Source: Plasmopara viticola (taxonomy: Eukaryota > Oomycota > Peronosporomycetes > Peronosporales > Peronosporaceae). From it: DNA of 64,000 bases. The DNA lies in the NCBI GenBank assembly GCA_001695595.3, contig MBPM02000005.1, positions 682,001 to 746,000 of the forward strand. Direction: 5' to 3'. The translations under genes and the position numbers were made by a program. Below the pieces are notes generated by a model, which saw nothing but the letters and a program-made list of their open reading frames with translations, was not told where the DNA came from and made no database searches. This document shows positions 13,701 through 24,487 of the stretch, one piece after another (within the stretch, counting starts at the first letter, position 1; the number at the start of each line of letters is the position of its first letter).

Positions 13701-15735
13701 TGGGCCTAATGTTGACAAGCCACAAGCTTTGAGTTTTTTCTGTTGGTTAACCGGGAGCTAAATTAAATCTGAGCATAGTATTGCCTGAGTAAGGTAGTGC
13801 AACTGGCGTCTATTTCGGTTCGTACAGCTCACCAGGGCTAGTCATAATTACGAGTATTTTTATATTATGGTCTTCTGGGCACGATAGGGTTGAGCCGGGA
13901 CGTTTGCTTTGCCAGTGCGTTCTGGGTACAGCTTTAAGGACCCTGCAAGTTGATTTCAAGCGTAAACAACCTGCCTATAGATGTTCGGATAGAATAGGTC
14001 AAATGCGTTCCTAAAACCGCACTACGCGGTATGTGGACGAAGGCGGGCCGAAGAGCTGTCAGTAGTTGAATCTGCATGCAACAATAATGCTCGCGCATTT
14101 AAGGACATTCGTTCTTCTACCTTTGCTGTCTATGGCTCTTTAATATTTTCTGGCTGTTATAGTCATAAATTCTTTCGTATATAGAGGAAGAAGGGCGCCA
14201 AACAAATATTTCTTCGAAGTCTCTAATTTGTCGACAAGTTTCCTCCGGGACCACTTACCCGCCTTCGTCAATAGAAGAGCTACGCACAATCAGCAAGGCA
14301 GGAAATGCAATTATCCCCTCACAATTATTCGAAAAAATTTTTGAAGAAAAGATTATATATTAGAACAAAATATCGAATGGTATTAAGTATCTATCGATCG
14401 AAAATATAAGTTGGGTATTAACGAACAGAATAAAATCATCATTGCGTAATCAGGCCATTTACGTTTTGAAAAAAACATGAACTGGCGTACCTGTTTGACC
14501 TCTTGAGATGGTATCGTGTTTCCAATGTTCTATACAAGAGTCTAAAAGAGTATGCGAATTCTAAAACGCGGCTCTTTAAAGTATTGCAAACTTGTGGGTG
14601 AGGCAAGGGTGGATGGCCACGGCTGCTGATCATACTGCCTCAAGGCTGGATCCATAAGAATATGCAAATTTGACAGCCGGTCAAACTATAAACTCACCAA
14701 AGTGATTATCGACTTTCCGACGCAGCTCGTAGACCACGTGGCAAATCGCGTCCCGATCGATCTGACTAAAAACGTTGTCAGTCTCATGCTAAAAAAATTA
14801 CATCTCCGCAAGAATTTCACGGGCTTTGGTCTATTTAAAGAAGCACGGCTTTTTTATCGGGGCCGACACCAAGAGAAATCTCATGTGAGTACATTCGGTC
14901 ACGTTAAAATTGCGACTTGTTCCGAAGAATGTCAAAGATCTATGAGTTAGCGGCCTTTTCTGTCGCTGTATGATCCTCAATCTTCCAGTCAGTGTGAGTC
15001 AATAAAGCAGAGACGCTTTCACAATCATTATGAGATTCTTATGAAGTTATGCGGCTAATCTGCTTAGAAATGGTACATGTCGTTGATTTAGCTTCGGCAA
15101 GATTGACTAAAGGCCGCTGCGTTCTGCATTTTGAGCATATGCGCATTGTTGGTAAGTCATGTATATTGACCGTACATTGGGAATGGCTGGCACGTCCGCA
15201 TAACCGCGCTCAAAATTTCGTTTTATCTAGAAGGCCATAAATCATTGAGATGTAAAGATATTCGCCTAAAGCGTTTGCTTATCGATAGGGTTCACCCAGA
15301 GTCTTCCGCTTAGAGCATGGTAGTTATAGTGATGGAAGAGCCCCTAGCGCAAGTCAATAATCTTTTGTGGCAAGTGTGGTACCGTAAGATCGTGCTTTCA
15401 CAAATTTTTCAGAGCCAAAGAGACTTTTCATAATTGAAACACGAAAAACTTCTTCCAAAACTTAAAGGAGCAATGTGCACAGGTTTTAGCCGCTATGAAG
15501 TGGATGGCTCTTTCTGGGCAATTTTGCCACAGAGGCTCAATGCAATTGAACCCACTTTTCGGCTCGTTGCTCACGTAATCGTGCGTCCTCAGCAACGTAT
15601 TGTAAGCAACCTTTTTTAGGACTAATTTGGTCATTGTGAAATGACTCGGCCAATTGGTCGCCTTCGGCGCTGCCTGTTTCACGCCAGACTAGCTTTTCAT
15701 TCGGAGGACAAAGAGTTATTTACATGACTTATCAT
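10722..15735. other. Gene-poor decayed stretch
   Basis: About 5 kb without a supportable gene. Reading frames are short, on both strands, and unrelated to known families as far as I can tell. It is best read as old repeat or intergenic DNA. Confidence 0.3.
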
Positions 15736-16063
15736 GTGTAATGTAATGTAATGTATTACGTTATCGCGTTGCCAAGTTATGCACGTGCTAGGCTCAGTCT
15801 GGCTACTCCACGGCATAGAGTGGTGCCCGCATACGTCGAGTCTCGTTCGGCGGGTAGTGCAGCCAGCACCGAGGTCGTGAGGGTCTTCCATTTTTTCGCT
15901 TAGCTCTGACTTGGTAAGAGCCCAGGTGGCGCCCGGTGCTGGAGACCGTCGCGTCGAGGGTGAGACTCGTTAGAGACCTGCAGATGCCCGAGAGCACCTG
16001 CCCGAAGCGCGCGAGCATTTAGCTCCCGCGCTTGGAAGGAGGGCGTCACCCCAACCTTTTCCG
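15736..16063 (-). mobile_element. Short LINE-derived element, copy A
   Basis: A 328-bp non-autonomous element read on the minus strand. It begins with TCGGAAAAGGTTGGGGTGAC and ends in a (TTACA)n-like tail at 15,736-15,755. It matches the two ends, plus a 25-base internal piece, of the longer LINE remnant at 39,447-40,605, with the interior missing. The flanks GACTTATCAT (15,726-15,735) and GACCTATTAT (16,064-16,073) may be a decayed target-site duplication (8 of 10 identical). It has no coding capacity and would need proteins from an autonomous LINE. Confidence 0.85.
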
Positions 16064-16073
16064 AGACCTATTA

Positions 16074-16771
16074 TTGGAACAATAATCCACCATGCCAAGA
16101 TGTAACTCGAAATCCACCAATCCGACCATCCAGGCGCACAATATTGCCTCGAATAGACTTTCTTCTAAACGCCACAACGCTCGCGGCGTTACGTTGGTCT
16201 TTTCCACGAGCAGAGACGCCAGTTGATGAGCCATTCCGGCAAGCCCTGGAGCAAGAAAGAACGCACCATGAAAGTCACATTAATGTAAATATTGTGAAAT
16301 TGTGTAGTGGCTGGTTATTCTAACACTCCTCTATACATGACGACAATCCCAGGCCGAGGTTAAATACTTTGGTCAACTTGGAGGGGCGCTGATACTGCCG
16401 TTGTGGGCACCAAGTACTCAGAGATATGGCCAGAGAAATAGCAGACGAATGTGCGCGCTAAGAAATGCAGCGATAAGAAGCCTTTGCGTTACTTTTCTGG
16501 TCGAAGATTCTGGCAAGTGATTGCGAAAAGCTACCATACTTAAAGACGCAAATTTCGTTCAAACTAGCACCAAATCTTGCTTTTGCGGGGTCGTTTTAGT
16601 AATTATGCTCAAGCCTCAATGCACTCACACGGTAACAATTGCATCCAATTTTTGTGTACGCTGCCGTCAGACAAATCTTCCATCTTAAAACCTTGTCCAT
16701 CCTGTGCAATCAACGTAAAAGGTAATTTATCAGGCTGGTTGCTCTGAAACGACATCCATGCAACACTTCCT
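16074..16771. other. Intergenic, no gene seen
   Basis: Separates the LINE-derived copy A from the 3' end of the RxLR-type reading frame. I see no coding sequence or RNA gene. Confidence 0.3.
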
Positions 16772-17494
16772 CTATCTATTGAATAAAGGGAACAGGACTA
16801 TATCGGGTGGGGCCTTCATCTTTCGCTCGAGCGGGGAATGTGTACTTCCGTTCGTGCATTCTGCCGGGTTGGCGTGGCAAAAAGCGTGCACTCTCGCGTA
16901 CATGGTCTTGAGGTTTTTCAAATACTCATCCCGGATCTTCTTCTGGGACGCAAGCCGCACAGACGTTGGGCCCAATGCCCTTTCCAAGTCATCCGCACTC
17001 GTCCTCTCTACCAAACGTAATAGAGCTTCTGCTGATTTTTGTTTGGTTGGACTTGACCCATCTTTCCAGTTAACCATGCGGTACATCAGTACCGCCTCTG
17101 TCAGCGAGATTTTGTGAGGCATATGAGGAATGTTGAGAAATGTCTGGTGTATTTTCGAGTATTTCGGTAATTGCGGGTCCTCTGCCCTAAATCGTCGAGT
17201 AAAAGCGCGGTCTGGAGTCGCCAACTTCTTGCTGGGGCTGCTTTCATCTATTGCCGACAACGAGTCGAATTTTCTCTTGAGCTGAGGCGTTTGACTGTGA
17301 CCAACGGGACCTAAGCTCAGACGAAGCCAGTCTTCTCCCTCTGTAGCGAGCGCCTTTGCATCCTTTGACAAAACAGTTGCATCCATGCGCTCTTCATTGG
17401 TCGCAGAGAGCGCAAAGCCATCCCGAAGGTATCGTTTAGGTGTTGCCTTCGTATGGACTATAATTGGTTTTATCGTCGAATCAGTGTTCTGCAT
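16772..17494 (-). CDS. RxLR-EER effector-like protein without a signal peptide
   Basis: Counting from the upstream ATG at 17,584 the frame encodes 270 residues; I favour the internal ATG at 17,494 (240 residues), because the earlier codons lie in DNA that is the promoter module of the divergent effector 1. The frame has RYLR (residues 51-54 of the long form) followed by EER at 64-66, the translocation-motif arrangement of oomycete RxLR effectors. The body is helical-looking and rich in Lys, Glu and Leu. Neither start gives a hydrophobic signal peptide, which true RxLR effectors need for secretion. The first codons read a Gly-Tyr repeat (GGYGYGYGYP) that is only the antisense of the promoter repeat. 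I infer an RxLR gene cut at its 5' end by rearrangement. It could still be transcribed from a bidirectional promoter, but the product would stay in the cell. Confidence 0.6.
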   Translation of the reverse strand: MQNTDSTIKPIIVHTKATPKRYLRDGFALSATNEERMDATVLSKDAKALATEGEDWLRLSLGPVGHSQTPQLKRKFDSLSAIDESSPSKKLATPDRAFTRRFRAEDPQLPKYSKIHQTFLNIPHMPHKISLTEAVLMYRMVNWKDGSSPTKQKSAEALLRLVERTSADDLERALGPTSVRLASQKKIRDEYLKNLKTMYARVHAFCHANPAECTNGSTHSPLERKMKAPPDIVLFPLFNR

Positions 17495-17598
17495 TGGGTA
17501 CCCATATCCATAACCATAACCACCAATGATGTAGCCACACGCATGAGACAGGTAAAGAAAATTCCTTCTCTCCTGCGTTCCCACCGTCCACTCAAATC
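17461..17598 (+). promoter_or_regulatory. Upstream module of effector 1
   Basis: Contains the words shared upstream of other effectors in this window: a CGAATCAG-TTCTG block (17,476-17,493), GGTACCCATATCC, then CCACCAATGATGT (17,520-17,532). The same order is seen before effectors 2, 5 and 7. In this copy the region also encodes, on the other strand, the first codons of the long form of the RxLR-type frame. The shared order is seen directly; a promoter role is inferred. Confidence 0.55.
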
Positions 17599-18888
17599 AT
17601 GCGCTTTTGCTACTTGCGCATCCCACTATTGGCCGGCATCCTCGCAGCCACAGCATCCGCTAACTCGACGAGTACGAGTACCAAACTAGCCGCCTTACGT
17701 GAAGAGCGCTCTCGTCTGTCTAATCGCAATGACTTTGCTGCAATGGGGGCGAGTGTCAGCGATGAAGACCGGGTGGTAACATTTCGTGCGGAAGAAATGT
17801 CTATACGACGATTCATCGAAGACGTCTTACTATTGAGATTCCCAAAGCAAAAGAGATTGCTGGACGGATTCAGCCAAGTATACAACAATATGGTGAAAGA
17901 ACAAGTTTCGCCGCAGACAGATTACAAGAACGTGTTAAAAGAAGTAGGGGACGAGCCATTGTTGGAGTCCGCACCATGGAAACGATGGGCCTTCTTTGTC
18001 AGTAAGTATGCCTTTCAAGAATACGGGGATCCACATGAGTATATCGTTGCGATAATGTTGGAACATCATGGTGCCAGTCAATTTTCCGAGATACTTGATG
18101 CAGCCGAACCTACGATGAAGAGCCTCGTCAATAAACTACAGGATGCGCAAATTTCTTTGTGGGCCAAGCTAAATTATACACCACAAACAGTCTTCAATTT
18201 GCTGCACCTCGAAAAGTTGTGGGACAAGAACATTTTTGCGAGCCGACAGTTCAATACGTGGACCCGCTATTTGGAGCATGTACCCAATGCAAAGTATGTT
18301 GACGAACCTGTTGGCAATGAAGTGCATAGCCTTTGCGAATTTGTTGGATACGACCGTTTGCTCAGATTGCTGATGTCGATGGGAAAGGATCCAGGCCCTA
18401 AGGGCGTGCAGTATTTGGAGGTGTTAAAGTCAATTAAGCTGAATATGGGAGAGTTTCCGGTCAGTATTGTGTCCATTTTGCTAGAAGGGACTCAGGACAG
18501 TGAGAGTCAGTTCACATTGCTCTTCATTTACGAGCCGACAAAGAAGTTTTGGATGACTTACGCTCAGGCTTTTTTTAAGCGATACCCATATATCGAGACG
18601 TCGCTGTGCAAAGCGCTTACAGCGATCTTCGATGTGCCAACACTGTTGACAATGCTACACGCGGCTGCGATTGCGCCGGATAAAGAGAGAAGTGATATGG
18701 CACTTTGGTATCTCACACTGCAATTTTCGGAATGGAAAAAGACTTGGGCGACTGACGTTTCATATCTTATGTCAGACTCGACCAACCTGACTTATGAAAA
18801 TTGGCCGGCGAATTACGCCATTTGGCAAGCGTACTTTCAGTTCTGCAAGCATGGAACCCGTCCTACAAAAGAGGCTTTACTCATGTAG
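17599..18888 (+). CDS. WY-domain secreted effector 1
   Basis: A 429-residue, intronless gene. Residues 1-21 (MRFCYLRIPLLAGILAATAS-A) form a signal peptide. There is no RxLR; instead LREER lies at 33-37 and a DEDR at 55-58, the degenerate EER-type arrangement known for WY-domain effectors of downy mildews. The body carries W127/W130 of a WxxWAFF motif, DPHEYI at 144-149, and a WY unit with W188, Y193, W206-region and a WTRYL segment. A later FWMTYAQAFFKRY segment repeats the pattern. Such proteins are secreted and are thought to act inside host cells; the target is unknown. It is divergent to the RxLR-type frame, 104 bases from its favoured start. The start was chosen because it gives the signal peptide shared by all six paralogues. 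Confidence 0.85.
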   Translation: MRFCYLRIPLLAGILAATASANSTSTSTKLAALREERSRLSNRNDFAAMGASVSDEDRVVTFRAEEMSIRRFIEDVLLLRFPKQKRLLDGFSQVYNNMVKEQVSPQTDYKNVLKEVGDEPLLESAPWKRWAFFVSKYAFQEYGDPHEYIVAIMLEHHGASQFSEILDAAEPTMKSLVNKLQDAQISLWAKLNYTPQTVFNLLHLEKLWDKNIFASRQFNTWTRYLEHVPNAKYVDEPVGNEVHSLCEFVGYDRLLRLLMSMGKDPGPKGVQYLEVLKSIKLNMGEFPVSIVSILLEGTQDSESQFTLLFIYEPTKKFWMTYAQAFFKRYPYIETSLCKALTAIFDVPTLLTMLHAAAIAPDKERSDMALWYLTLQFSEWKKTWATDVSYLMSDSTNLTYENWPANYAIWQAYFQFCKHGTRPTKEALLM

Positions 18889-18929
18889 GTATCGTGTTGT
18901 TTGTAGTCGGGAGACGATTGCAAAGCTTA

Positions 18930-19060
18930 CATTTCACAATACATAACCAATTAATCGCGTCGTTCTTGTATCATTATGCTATGGTTGCCCACCTTGTTGA
19001 TAAAAATATTAGACATTGTATGGTTGATAGTTGGGTGGCCACCTTCCTTAACATATCAGT
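18930..19060 (+). repeat. Shared 3' flank of effector 1 (short)
   Basis: Resembles the flank behind effectors 5, 6 and 7: ACATTTCACAATACATAACCA, a TGT-TATCATTATG stretch, then GCCCACCTTGTTG. Similarity fades after about 19,020, where the long spacer to the TilS gene begins. This marks one edge of the duplication unit. Confidence 0.5.
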
Positions 19061-20833
19061 TCATACATAAATTTTATATCAAGTTATATGTCAAACTTTG
19101 ACGACAGAGACCCGTCGCACAATCGACGAATTCGTAGTCATGAAGCAGGCAATAATTATTTTGAGTTGTACGTAATTGCGTCGATGCAAATTGAACAACA
19201 GTCCAGGAAGAAGCAAAGAATGATATAAGAAACTGACGACACCGCTCCGTCCAGCACTATATTACTGACCACGCAACATATGAACTGGTTCTTATCTGAT
19301 GAAGTCTGCTTAGAAAGAGGAAGAGAATTGCATTTTCTTACATTAATATTTCATTGATTGATCCGTCCAGCGATCTTGTCTTGTTCTTTTGCTTCCCAAA
19401 TCCGTTTCTTTACAAATCGCATTAATTCTTTGTAACAATTAATTGCTCACCACCATTATGGTGCAACCTTATTGCAAGATGCCTTGCATGCAGTAATTGC
19501 ATTCGTCAATACAGCTTCCCACTACAATAAAAAGCTGCCTTTTGCATCACTGTTGTATTCTTCTCGAAACTTTATTTATCAATTGTACCTTTAAAATTAT
19601 AACTGGTAGCGCAATTACAGCTTTGCCAATTACACGCACATATTTCACAAGATAAAGATTAGTACATGTGTTCAGGTAGTAAACTTGCATGTAATTGAAT
19701 GGCGGAAACACTCGAGAGCATGCAAGTCAAATGATCCACAAAGATTTCTGCGCCCCATTTCCTTGCACACGACGTTGGTGTTAAAGATTCGATTTAAGAT
19801 AAAGAAGGAGCAGATAGTATTGAGCTGAGACCATTAAAATAAAATTGAATAACTTCGAAACAACGTGCAAATTGCTGCATTACTTATTTCATCACGACGT
19901 CATCGTGCCGTTCTGGGCAAGCCACAAGATTAATTGAGTCCCACATATAAAGACCTCGTGGCATCGCTCGTCGATTCTAGCAATTGTAAAGCAACGGTTT
20001 TTCGATTTATTGACAATTTAGGGCACAATTCCACTCTTTAACGCAACAAATTTGTTAAATCCTATATTTTATAAGCATGACTTGGCTGAAATTTTCACGT
20101 TGCAATCGTGTATCTCCATGAGTAGCTTGACGGCGAACACGGACTGAAGTGGGGGGAAAAATAATTGCAAACTTGTCACTCTTTTAATGTGATAAAGCTA
20201 CTTCACATGTCATTAGTCTGATTTGCCTGGCGGATCAATTGCATTAATATTATTGCTATCACGAGCACTGATTATTTTGCACCTCAAATTAACACGATAG
20301 CTGCCTTTTAAGCACTATGCTAAAAGTCGCCTATTATCTCAAATCGCCTCGATCAATACACTGACGCCTTCTAAGGTACCCCTGATCCAGCTGTTGCATC
20401 CTGTTGGTGCTTTTTCGTCGCTACCTTATCATAATTGCTAATAAATGTGTTGTATCTGCTCACGCTAATGCCACAAATGCACCTCGAAATCGGCATCAAT
20501 ATTAAACTACCGTAGAGCTTGCACTGATGCGTTTAAGCGGTCCGTGAAGCAGTACATTTTGGCCGTTGCCATACAACAAACGCAATAAAGTCACTTGCAG
20601 TGGATAATTGTCGCCGTACTTTTGTGTTGATACAAGTGTGCCCACGACAGACCGTCTAATTTCTACACTAACAATCGTAGACCTATTTAAGTAATTTTAA
20701 TTGTTCGCCTAACACTAAATAAACTTTTTGAACTTGTACTTGCAGGTCAAAATAGTGCATTGTGATAAACAATTAGATACATTGCATATATAATTGCTAT
20801 TACACTTCACTGGTCAAAACCCGCCGCTTATAT
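19061..20833. other. Spacer between effector 1 and TilS gene
   Basis: About 1.8 kb without a supported gene. It is AT-rich with many ATTGCA/TGCAATT words but no reading frame of note. The last 150 bases presumably include the promoter of the downstream gene. No decisive element could be read. Confidence 0.3.
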
Positions 20834-22831
20834 ATGACGGCCGAGGCGCACGAGGTGCTGCGCTACTGGCTCGACGGCAGCCAAGCTGAGACGTACTGTA
20901 CCAAGTGGTTCCCCTCGGAAGGATCCGACAGACAAAAGACTACGGACATTGAAATTACAGCGCGCTTCCATTCATTGCTTGTTCGTGCAGAGACTGGGGA
21001 ACTCGAGAGCTGGCGCGACGCGAGTCCCGACACTTGTGTAGCACTTATACTGGTACTGGACCAGTTCTCGCGCCACGTATATAGAGATCGCAGTATTGCT
21101 AAAAATAAAAACCAATTGACGTGCAATGATATCCATGCTCTTGCAATTGTAGAGGAGAGTTTGCTGCCCAAATGTTGGCATGAAAAGCTGCCTGTCCCAC
21201 ACTTTGTGTTTGCATTGATGCCACTCCGTCACTCTCCAACACCCGAGCGGCTGCATAGTGTGCTTGAAGCTATCGAAGCGAGAAGGGGATTGCAAGAGCA
21301 GCATCAAGATCTATTAAATAAATTTCGACGCACTACAACCGCAAGACTTCAACATTTGCGAGGAAGTTCAAAAGTGGAATCGGAAATTTTCGACGAAGAT
21401 ATTTTAGAACGAGCATTTATCGAAACAGATGAAAGTGACATGCCCAAGCACCGACTATATCGTATAGTAGACGAGTACTTGACGTGTATGAAAGCTTCCG
21501 AGTATTCGCATTTAGCCGTGTCATTGTCTGGTGGTGTCGACTCGATGGTAGTGGCGTATTTGATGCACAAGTTGAAAGAAAAGCACGGAGATTTCACGAT
21601 CGTAGCAGTACATCTTGATTATGGAAATCGGCCTGAAAGTGAAGCTGAATGTGACTATGTGGAGCATTGGTGTGAACGCTTCAAGATGATTTTTTATAAA
21701 CGTCGAATTGATGAAGTTAAGCGGGCGACGACGCGACGTGATGAGTATGAAAAGATTTCGCGAACAATTCGGTACTCGACATATGCCGAGGTGATGAACA
21801 AGTACCAAATTCCGGGTATGTGCTTTGGTCACCACCGCGGAGACGTTCAGGAGAATGTCATTTCGAACATGATGAAAGGCCTTAGTCTGCTGAATCTAAA
21901 TGGTATGCAAGCGAGCAGTATTGTGAACGGGGTACGGATATGGCGTCCGTTACTGAATGTTGACAAGGATGTGATCCTTGAGTATGCACATCGGTACGGC
22001 GTACCATACTTTAAGGACACAACGCCGAAATGGAGTACGCGTGGAAAGTTACGGAATCATCTCGTACCACTTCTCAGGGACATGTACGGTGATGGTTTTC
22101 TCAATAATTTGTCAGCTCTTGGTGCCGAGTCAATGCAGTGCGCTGAGCTCGTGGATTCGCAAGTGTTTGCTCCTATCATGAAGTCGGTTAAACAGAGCCA
22201 AGTAGCTGTGTGGCTCGACTGTGGATTGCTGGAGGATCAGCCTCTGTTTGTGTGGAAGGAAGTCTTTCGTCAGGTATGCCACTCGATGATGGGTAATAGT
22301 ATGATTCGCGAGAAGCCGCTGCTTGAACTAATCGATAAGCTCAAGCGCATGCAAAATCGTGCGAGTCGCAAGATTAAGCACAAGAATAAAGAAGAAATGG
22401 GGTCATGGATTACACTTAAACAGGGTAACCGGTCTTTCTTGACGAAAGACAAGCAGTTGATCATCTTTCGGGACCAGTTCTTTCCCCCGACGCCGTGCAT
22501 TTTCACTCAATTCCCCATTGTCGTCGGTGAATCCTACCAGTTTGGTCCTTGGACAGTACAAACGGAAGTGCTGGACACCGATCACGCGACTGTCCAAACA
22601 CTTAGCAACCGTAAACCCTGGACCACGTGGGATCTTATACAATCGAATGGCATCTCTTACGTTTTTCCAAGTGCACCACGTTTGGTGATTGACTGTCACT
22701 CTCGCCCTCATGTGCTGCGAGGTATTGAAAAAGTCATTACGGACAGTATGCCCATCGTAACTTCTGTTGGTGCTTTCGATGTAGCCATTTCAACATGGGT
22801 ACATGTCAAGCTGACGTACTCTCAAAAATAA
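20834..22831 (+). CDS. DUF924 / tRNA(Ile)-lysidine synthetase fusion
   Basis: A 665-residue protein. Residues 5 to about 190 match the DUF924 family, a TPR-like fold, with the hallmark LDQFSRHVYR segment. Residues about 225-410 form a PP-loop ATPase of the TilS/TtcA type: SGGVDS at 232-237 binds ATP and GHHRGDVQEN at 332-341 is the second family motif. TilS enzymes attach lysine to the C34 of tRNA-Ile(CAU) so that it reads AUA; here the likely site is an organelle, by analogy. The remaining C-terminal part is the expected length of the TilS tail domains. The gene is intact and lies 102 bases upstream of RPB5 in the same direction. A decayed copy in the same gene order occurs at 35.6-36.4 kb. 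The catalytic family assignment is firm; substrate and location are inferred. Confidence 0.85.
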   Translation: MTAEAHEVLRYWLDGSQAETYCTKWFPSEGSDRQKTTDIEITARFHSLLVRAETGELESWRDASPDTCVALILVLDQFSRHVYRDRSIAKNKNQLTCNDIHALAIVEESLLPKCWHEKLPVPHFVFALMPLRHSPTPERLHSVLEAIEARRGLQEQHQDLLNKFRRTTTARLQHLRGSSKVESEIFDEDILERAFIETDESDMPKHRLYRIVDEYLTCMKASEYSHLAVSLSGGVDSMVVAYLMHKLKEKHGDFTIVAVHLDYGNRPESEAECDYVEHWCERFKMIFYKRRIDEVKRATTRRDEYEKISRTIRYSTYAEVMNKYQIPGMCFGHHRGDVQENVISNMMKGLSLLNLNGMQASSIVNGVRIWRPLLNVDKDVILEYAHRYGVPYFKDTTPKWSTRGKLRNHLVPLLRDMYGDGFLNNLSALGAESMQCAELVDSQVFAPIMKSVKQSQVAVWLDCGLLEDQPLFVWKEVFRQVCHSMMGNSMIREKPLLELIDKLKRMQNRASRKIKHKNKEEMGSWITLKQGNRSFLTKDKQLIIFRDQFFPPTPCIFTQFPIVVGESYQFGPWTVQTEVLDTDHATVQTLSNRKPWTTWDLIQSNGISYVFPSAPRLVIDCHSRPHVLRGIEKVITDSMPIVTSVGAFDVAISTWVHVKLTYSQK

Positions 22832-22933
22832 TAACATTTTTGTGACCTATAAACACCATTTCAACCAATTAGAGTAATATTTACCGTTTATTTTCGTACA
22901 CCCCTTTACAGCCACTAAGTTCCTACTTTTGCC

Positions 22934-23554
22934 ATGTCGGAGCTAACACCTGACGCTTCTCGTCTGTACCGCGTGCGGAAGACGACAGTCAAGATGTTGC
23001 ACAATCGGGGCTACATTGTGAGTGAAAATGAGTTGGTCATGACGCCCGAGGCCTTTCAGGCACAGTTTGGAGAAAATCCCACGCGTGAGATGATGACGAT
23101 TCTTGTCGAAAAGATTGACGACCCGAGCGATAATTTGTTTGTTTTTTTCCCGGAAGACACGAAAGTGGGCGTCAAACCGATTCGCAACTACTGCAATCGT
23201 ATGAAGGATGAGAATGTGACGAAAGCCATTCTTGTCGTTCAGGAAGGAATCACGCCGTTTGCCCGTCAAGCTCTTAATGAGATGGCACCACGGTACAAGA
23301 TTGAACATTTCAAAGAAACTGAGCTACTTGTCGATATCACAGAGCACACACTGGTACCAGTGCATCGTGTGCTTGGACGGAGCGAGAAAGCTGCACTATT
23401 GAAGCGATACCGCATTCGTGACTCGCAATTGCCGCGAATGCAGGTGACGGACCCCATTGCGCGCTACTACGGGATGAATCGTGGTCAAGTGGTTAAAATC
23501 ATTCGACCGTCGGAGACTGCTGGTCGCTACGTCACATACCGTGCCGTCATATAA
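22934..23554 (+). CDS. RPB5: RNA polymerase subunit RPABC1 (Rpb5)
   Basis: A 206-residue protein of normal family length. The N-terminal jaw domain spans about 1-130 and the archaeal subunit-H-like C-terminal domain about 135-206. The signature VTDPIARYYGMNRGQVVKI and the ending SETAGRYVTYR are almost invariant across eukaryotes. Rpb5 is shared by RNA polymerases I, II and III and contacts downstream DNA in the nucleus. The 102-base gap to the preceding TilS gene must hold its promoter, or the two are transcribed together. It is the only intact copy in this window; three pseudogenes lie at 35.3, 45.6 and 55.9 kb. Confidence 0.97.
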   Translation: MSELTPDASRLYRVRKTTVKMLHNRGYIVSENELVMTPEAFQAQFGENPTREMMTILVEKIDDPSDNLFVFFPEDTKVGVKPIRNYCNRMKDENVTKAILVVQEGITPFARQALNEMAPRYKIEHFKETELLVDITEHTLVPVHRVLGRSEKAALLKRYRIRDSQLPRMQVTDPIARYYGMNRGQVVKIIRPSETAGRYVTYRAVI

Positions 23555-23747
23555 AGTAGATAATGGGTTGACAAGTGCACATCGCATTATGCACCTTAGT
23601 CGCTTTTATAAAGCCAGCTATATACTGAATCAACTGCGATACAAATTGACATGTTTTTGCGTTTTGGGTTACGAGATAGCATTTAAAATGGTTACAGAGA
23701 TCGTCAACTTTTGTATTCAAATTAGCTGACTCGCGACAATAGTATCA

Positions 23748-24099
23748 AAGGACGAAGGGAATTGTATTGTATTGTATTACGTTATCGCGTTGCCAAGTTA
23801 TGCACGTGGTAGGCTCAGTCTGGCTAGTCCACGGCATAGAGTGGTGTCCGCATACGTCGGGTCTCGTTCGGCGGGCAGTGCAGCCAGCACCGAGGTCGTG
23901 AGGGTCTTCCATTATTTTGTTTAGCTCTGACTTGGTAAGAGCCCAGGTGGCGCCCTGGTGCTGGAGACCGTCGCGTCGAGGGTGAGACTCGTTAGAGACC
24001 TGCAGATGCCCGAGAGCACCTGCCCGAAGCGCGCGAGCATTTAGCCCCCGCGCTTGGAAGGAGGGCGTCACCCCAACCTTTCCGAAGAAGGACGAAGGG
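23748..24099 (-). mobile_element. Short LINE-derived element, copy B, with target-site duplication
   Basis: The element proper is 23,760-24,087 (328 bp), minus strand. It is flanked by perfect 12-base direct repeats AAGGACGAAGGG at 23,748-23,759 and 24,088-24,099, proof of insertion by target-primed reverse transcription or a similar process. The tail is of the (ATACA)n type, on the left side of the plus strand. The internal structure equals copies A, C and D, with the same two deletion junctions relative to the longer LINE remnant. Confidence 0.92.
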
Positions 24100-24119
24100 T
24101 GTGTCATGCTTGTCATTTT

Positions 24120-24470
24120 AGGACGAAGAAAGCTGTTGTAAACACGGCACCAAATTTATTGTTAATATTCTCGCATTTGTACTAGACTAGTCATAAATTT
24201 CTTTGACATTTACAAAAACTACACACTCCTATAAATGCAGTGGCCATGTTCTTTCGAGTAGCGATGCAATCTACGTATTACCTTATGCTTTATGTAACCG
24301 CCGAGCCAAAGCATGACAATCAGTTGTTGGACTACGTGAGATCGACTTTCGCATACCACGCATTATTACATAAACAGCGAGCAGTGATTATAATAAAAAG
24401 ATAAAAGAACAAATATCGCAATTTATTGAATATGTATTGTAAAATGTTAGCTTCTCGTTAGTTTCTCGTC
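24120..24470 (-). repeat. 3' flank of effector 2, shared with effector 3
   Basis: Downstream flank of effector 2. It matches the flank of the broken effector 3 at 26,660-26,985, for example TAGCGATGCAATCTACGTA against TAGCGATACAATCTGCGTC and ATTTGTACTAGACTAGTCA against CTTTGTACCAAACTGGTCA. The two genes are therefore a tandem duplication including flanks. Confidence 0.6.
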
Positions 24471-24487
24471 AACAAACAAAGCCTTAC

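Noticed and set aside
18801..19070. An 89-residue plus-strand frame overlapping the end of effector 1
   Set aside because: It is an alternative frame of the effector and its flank; nothing similar is preserved behind paralogues.
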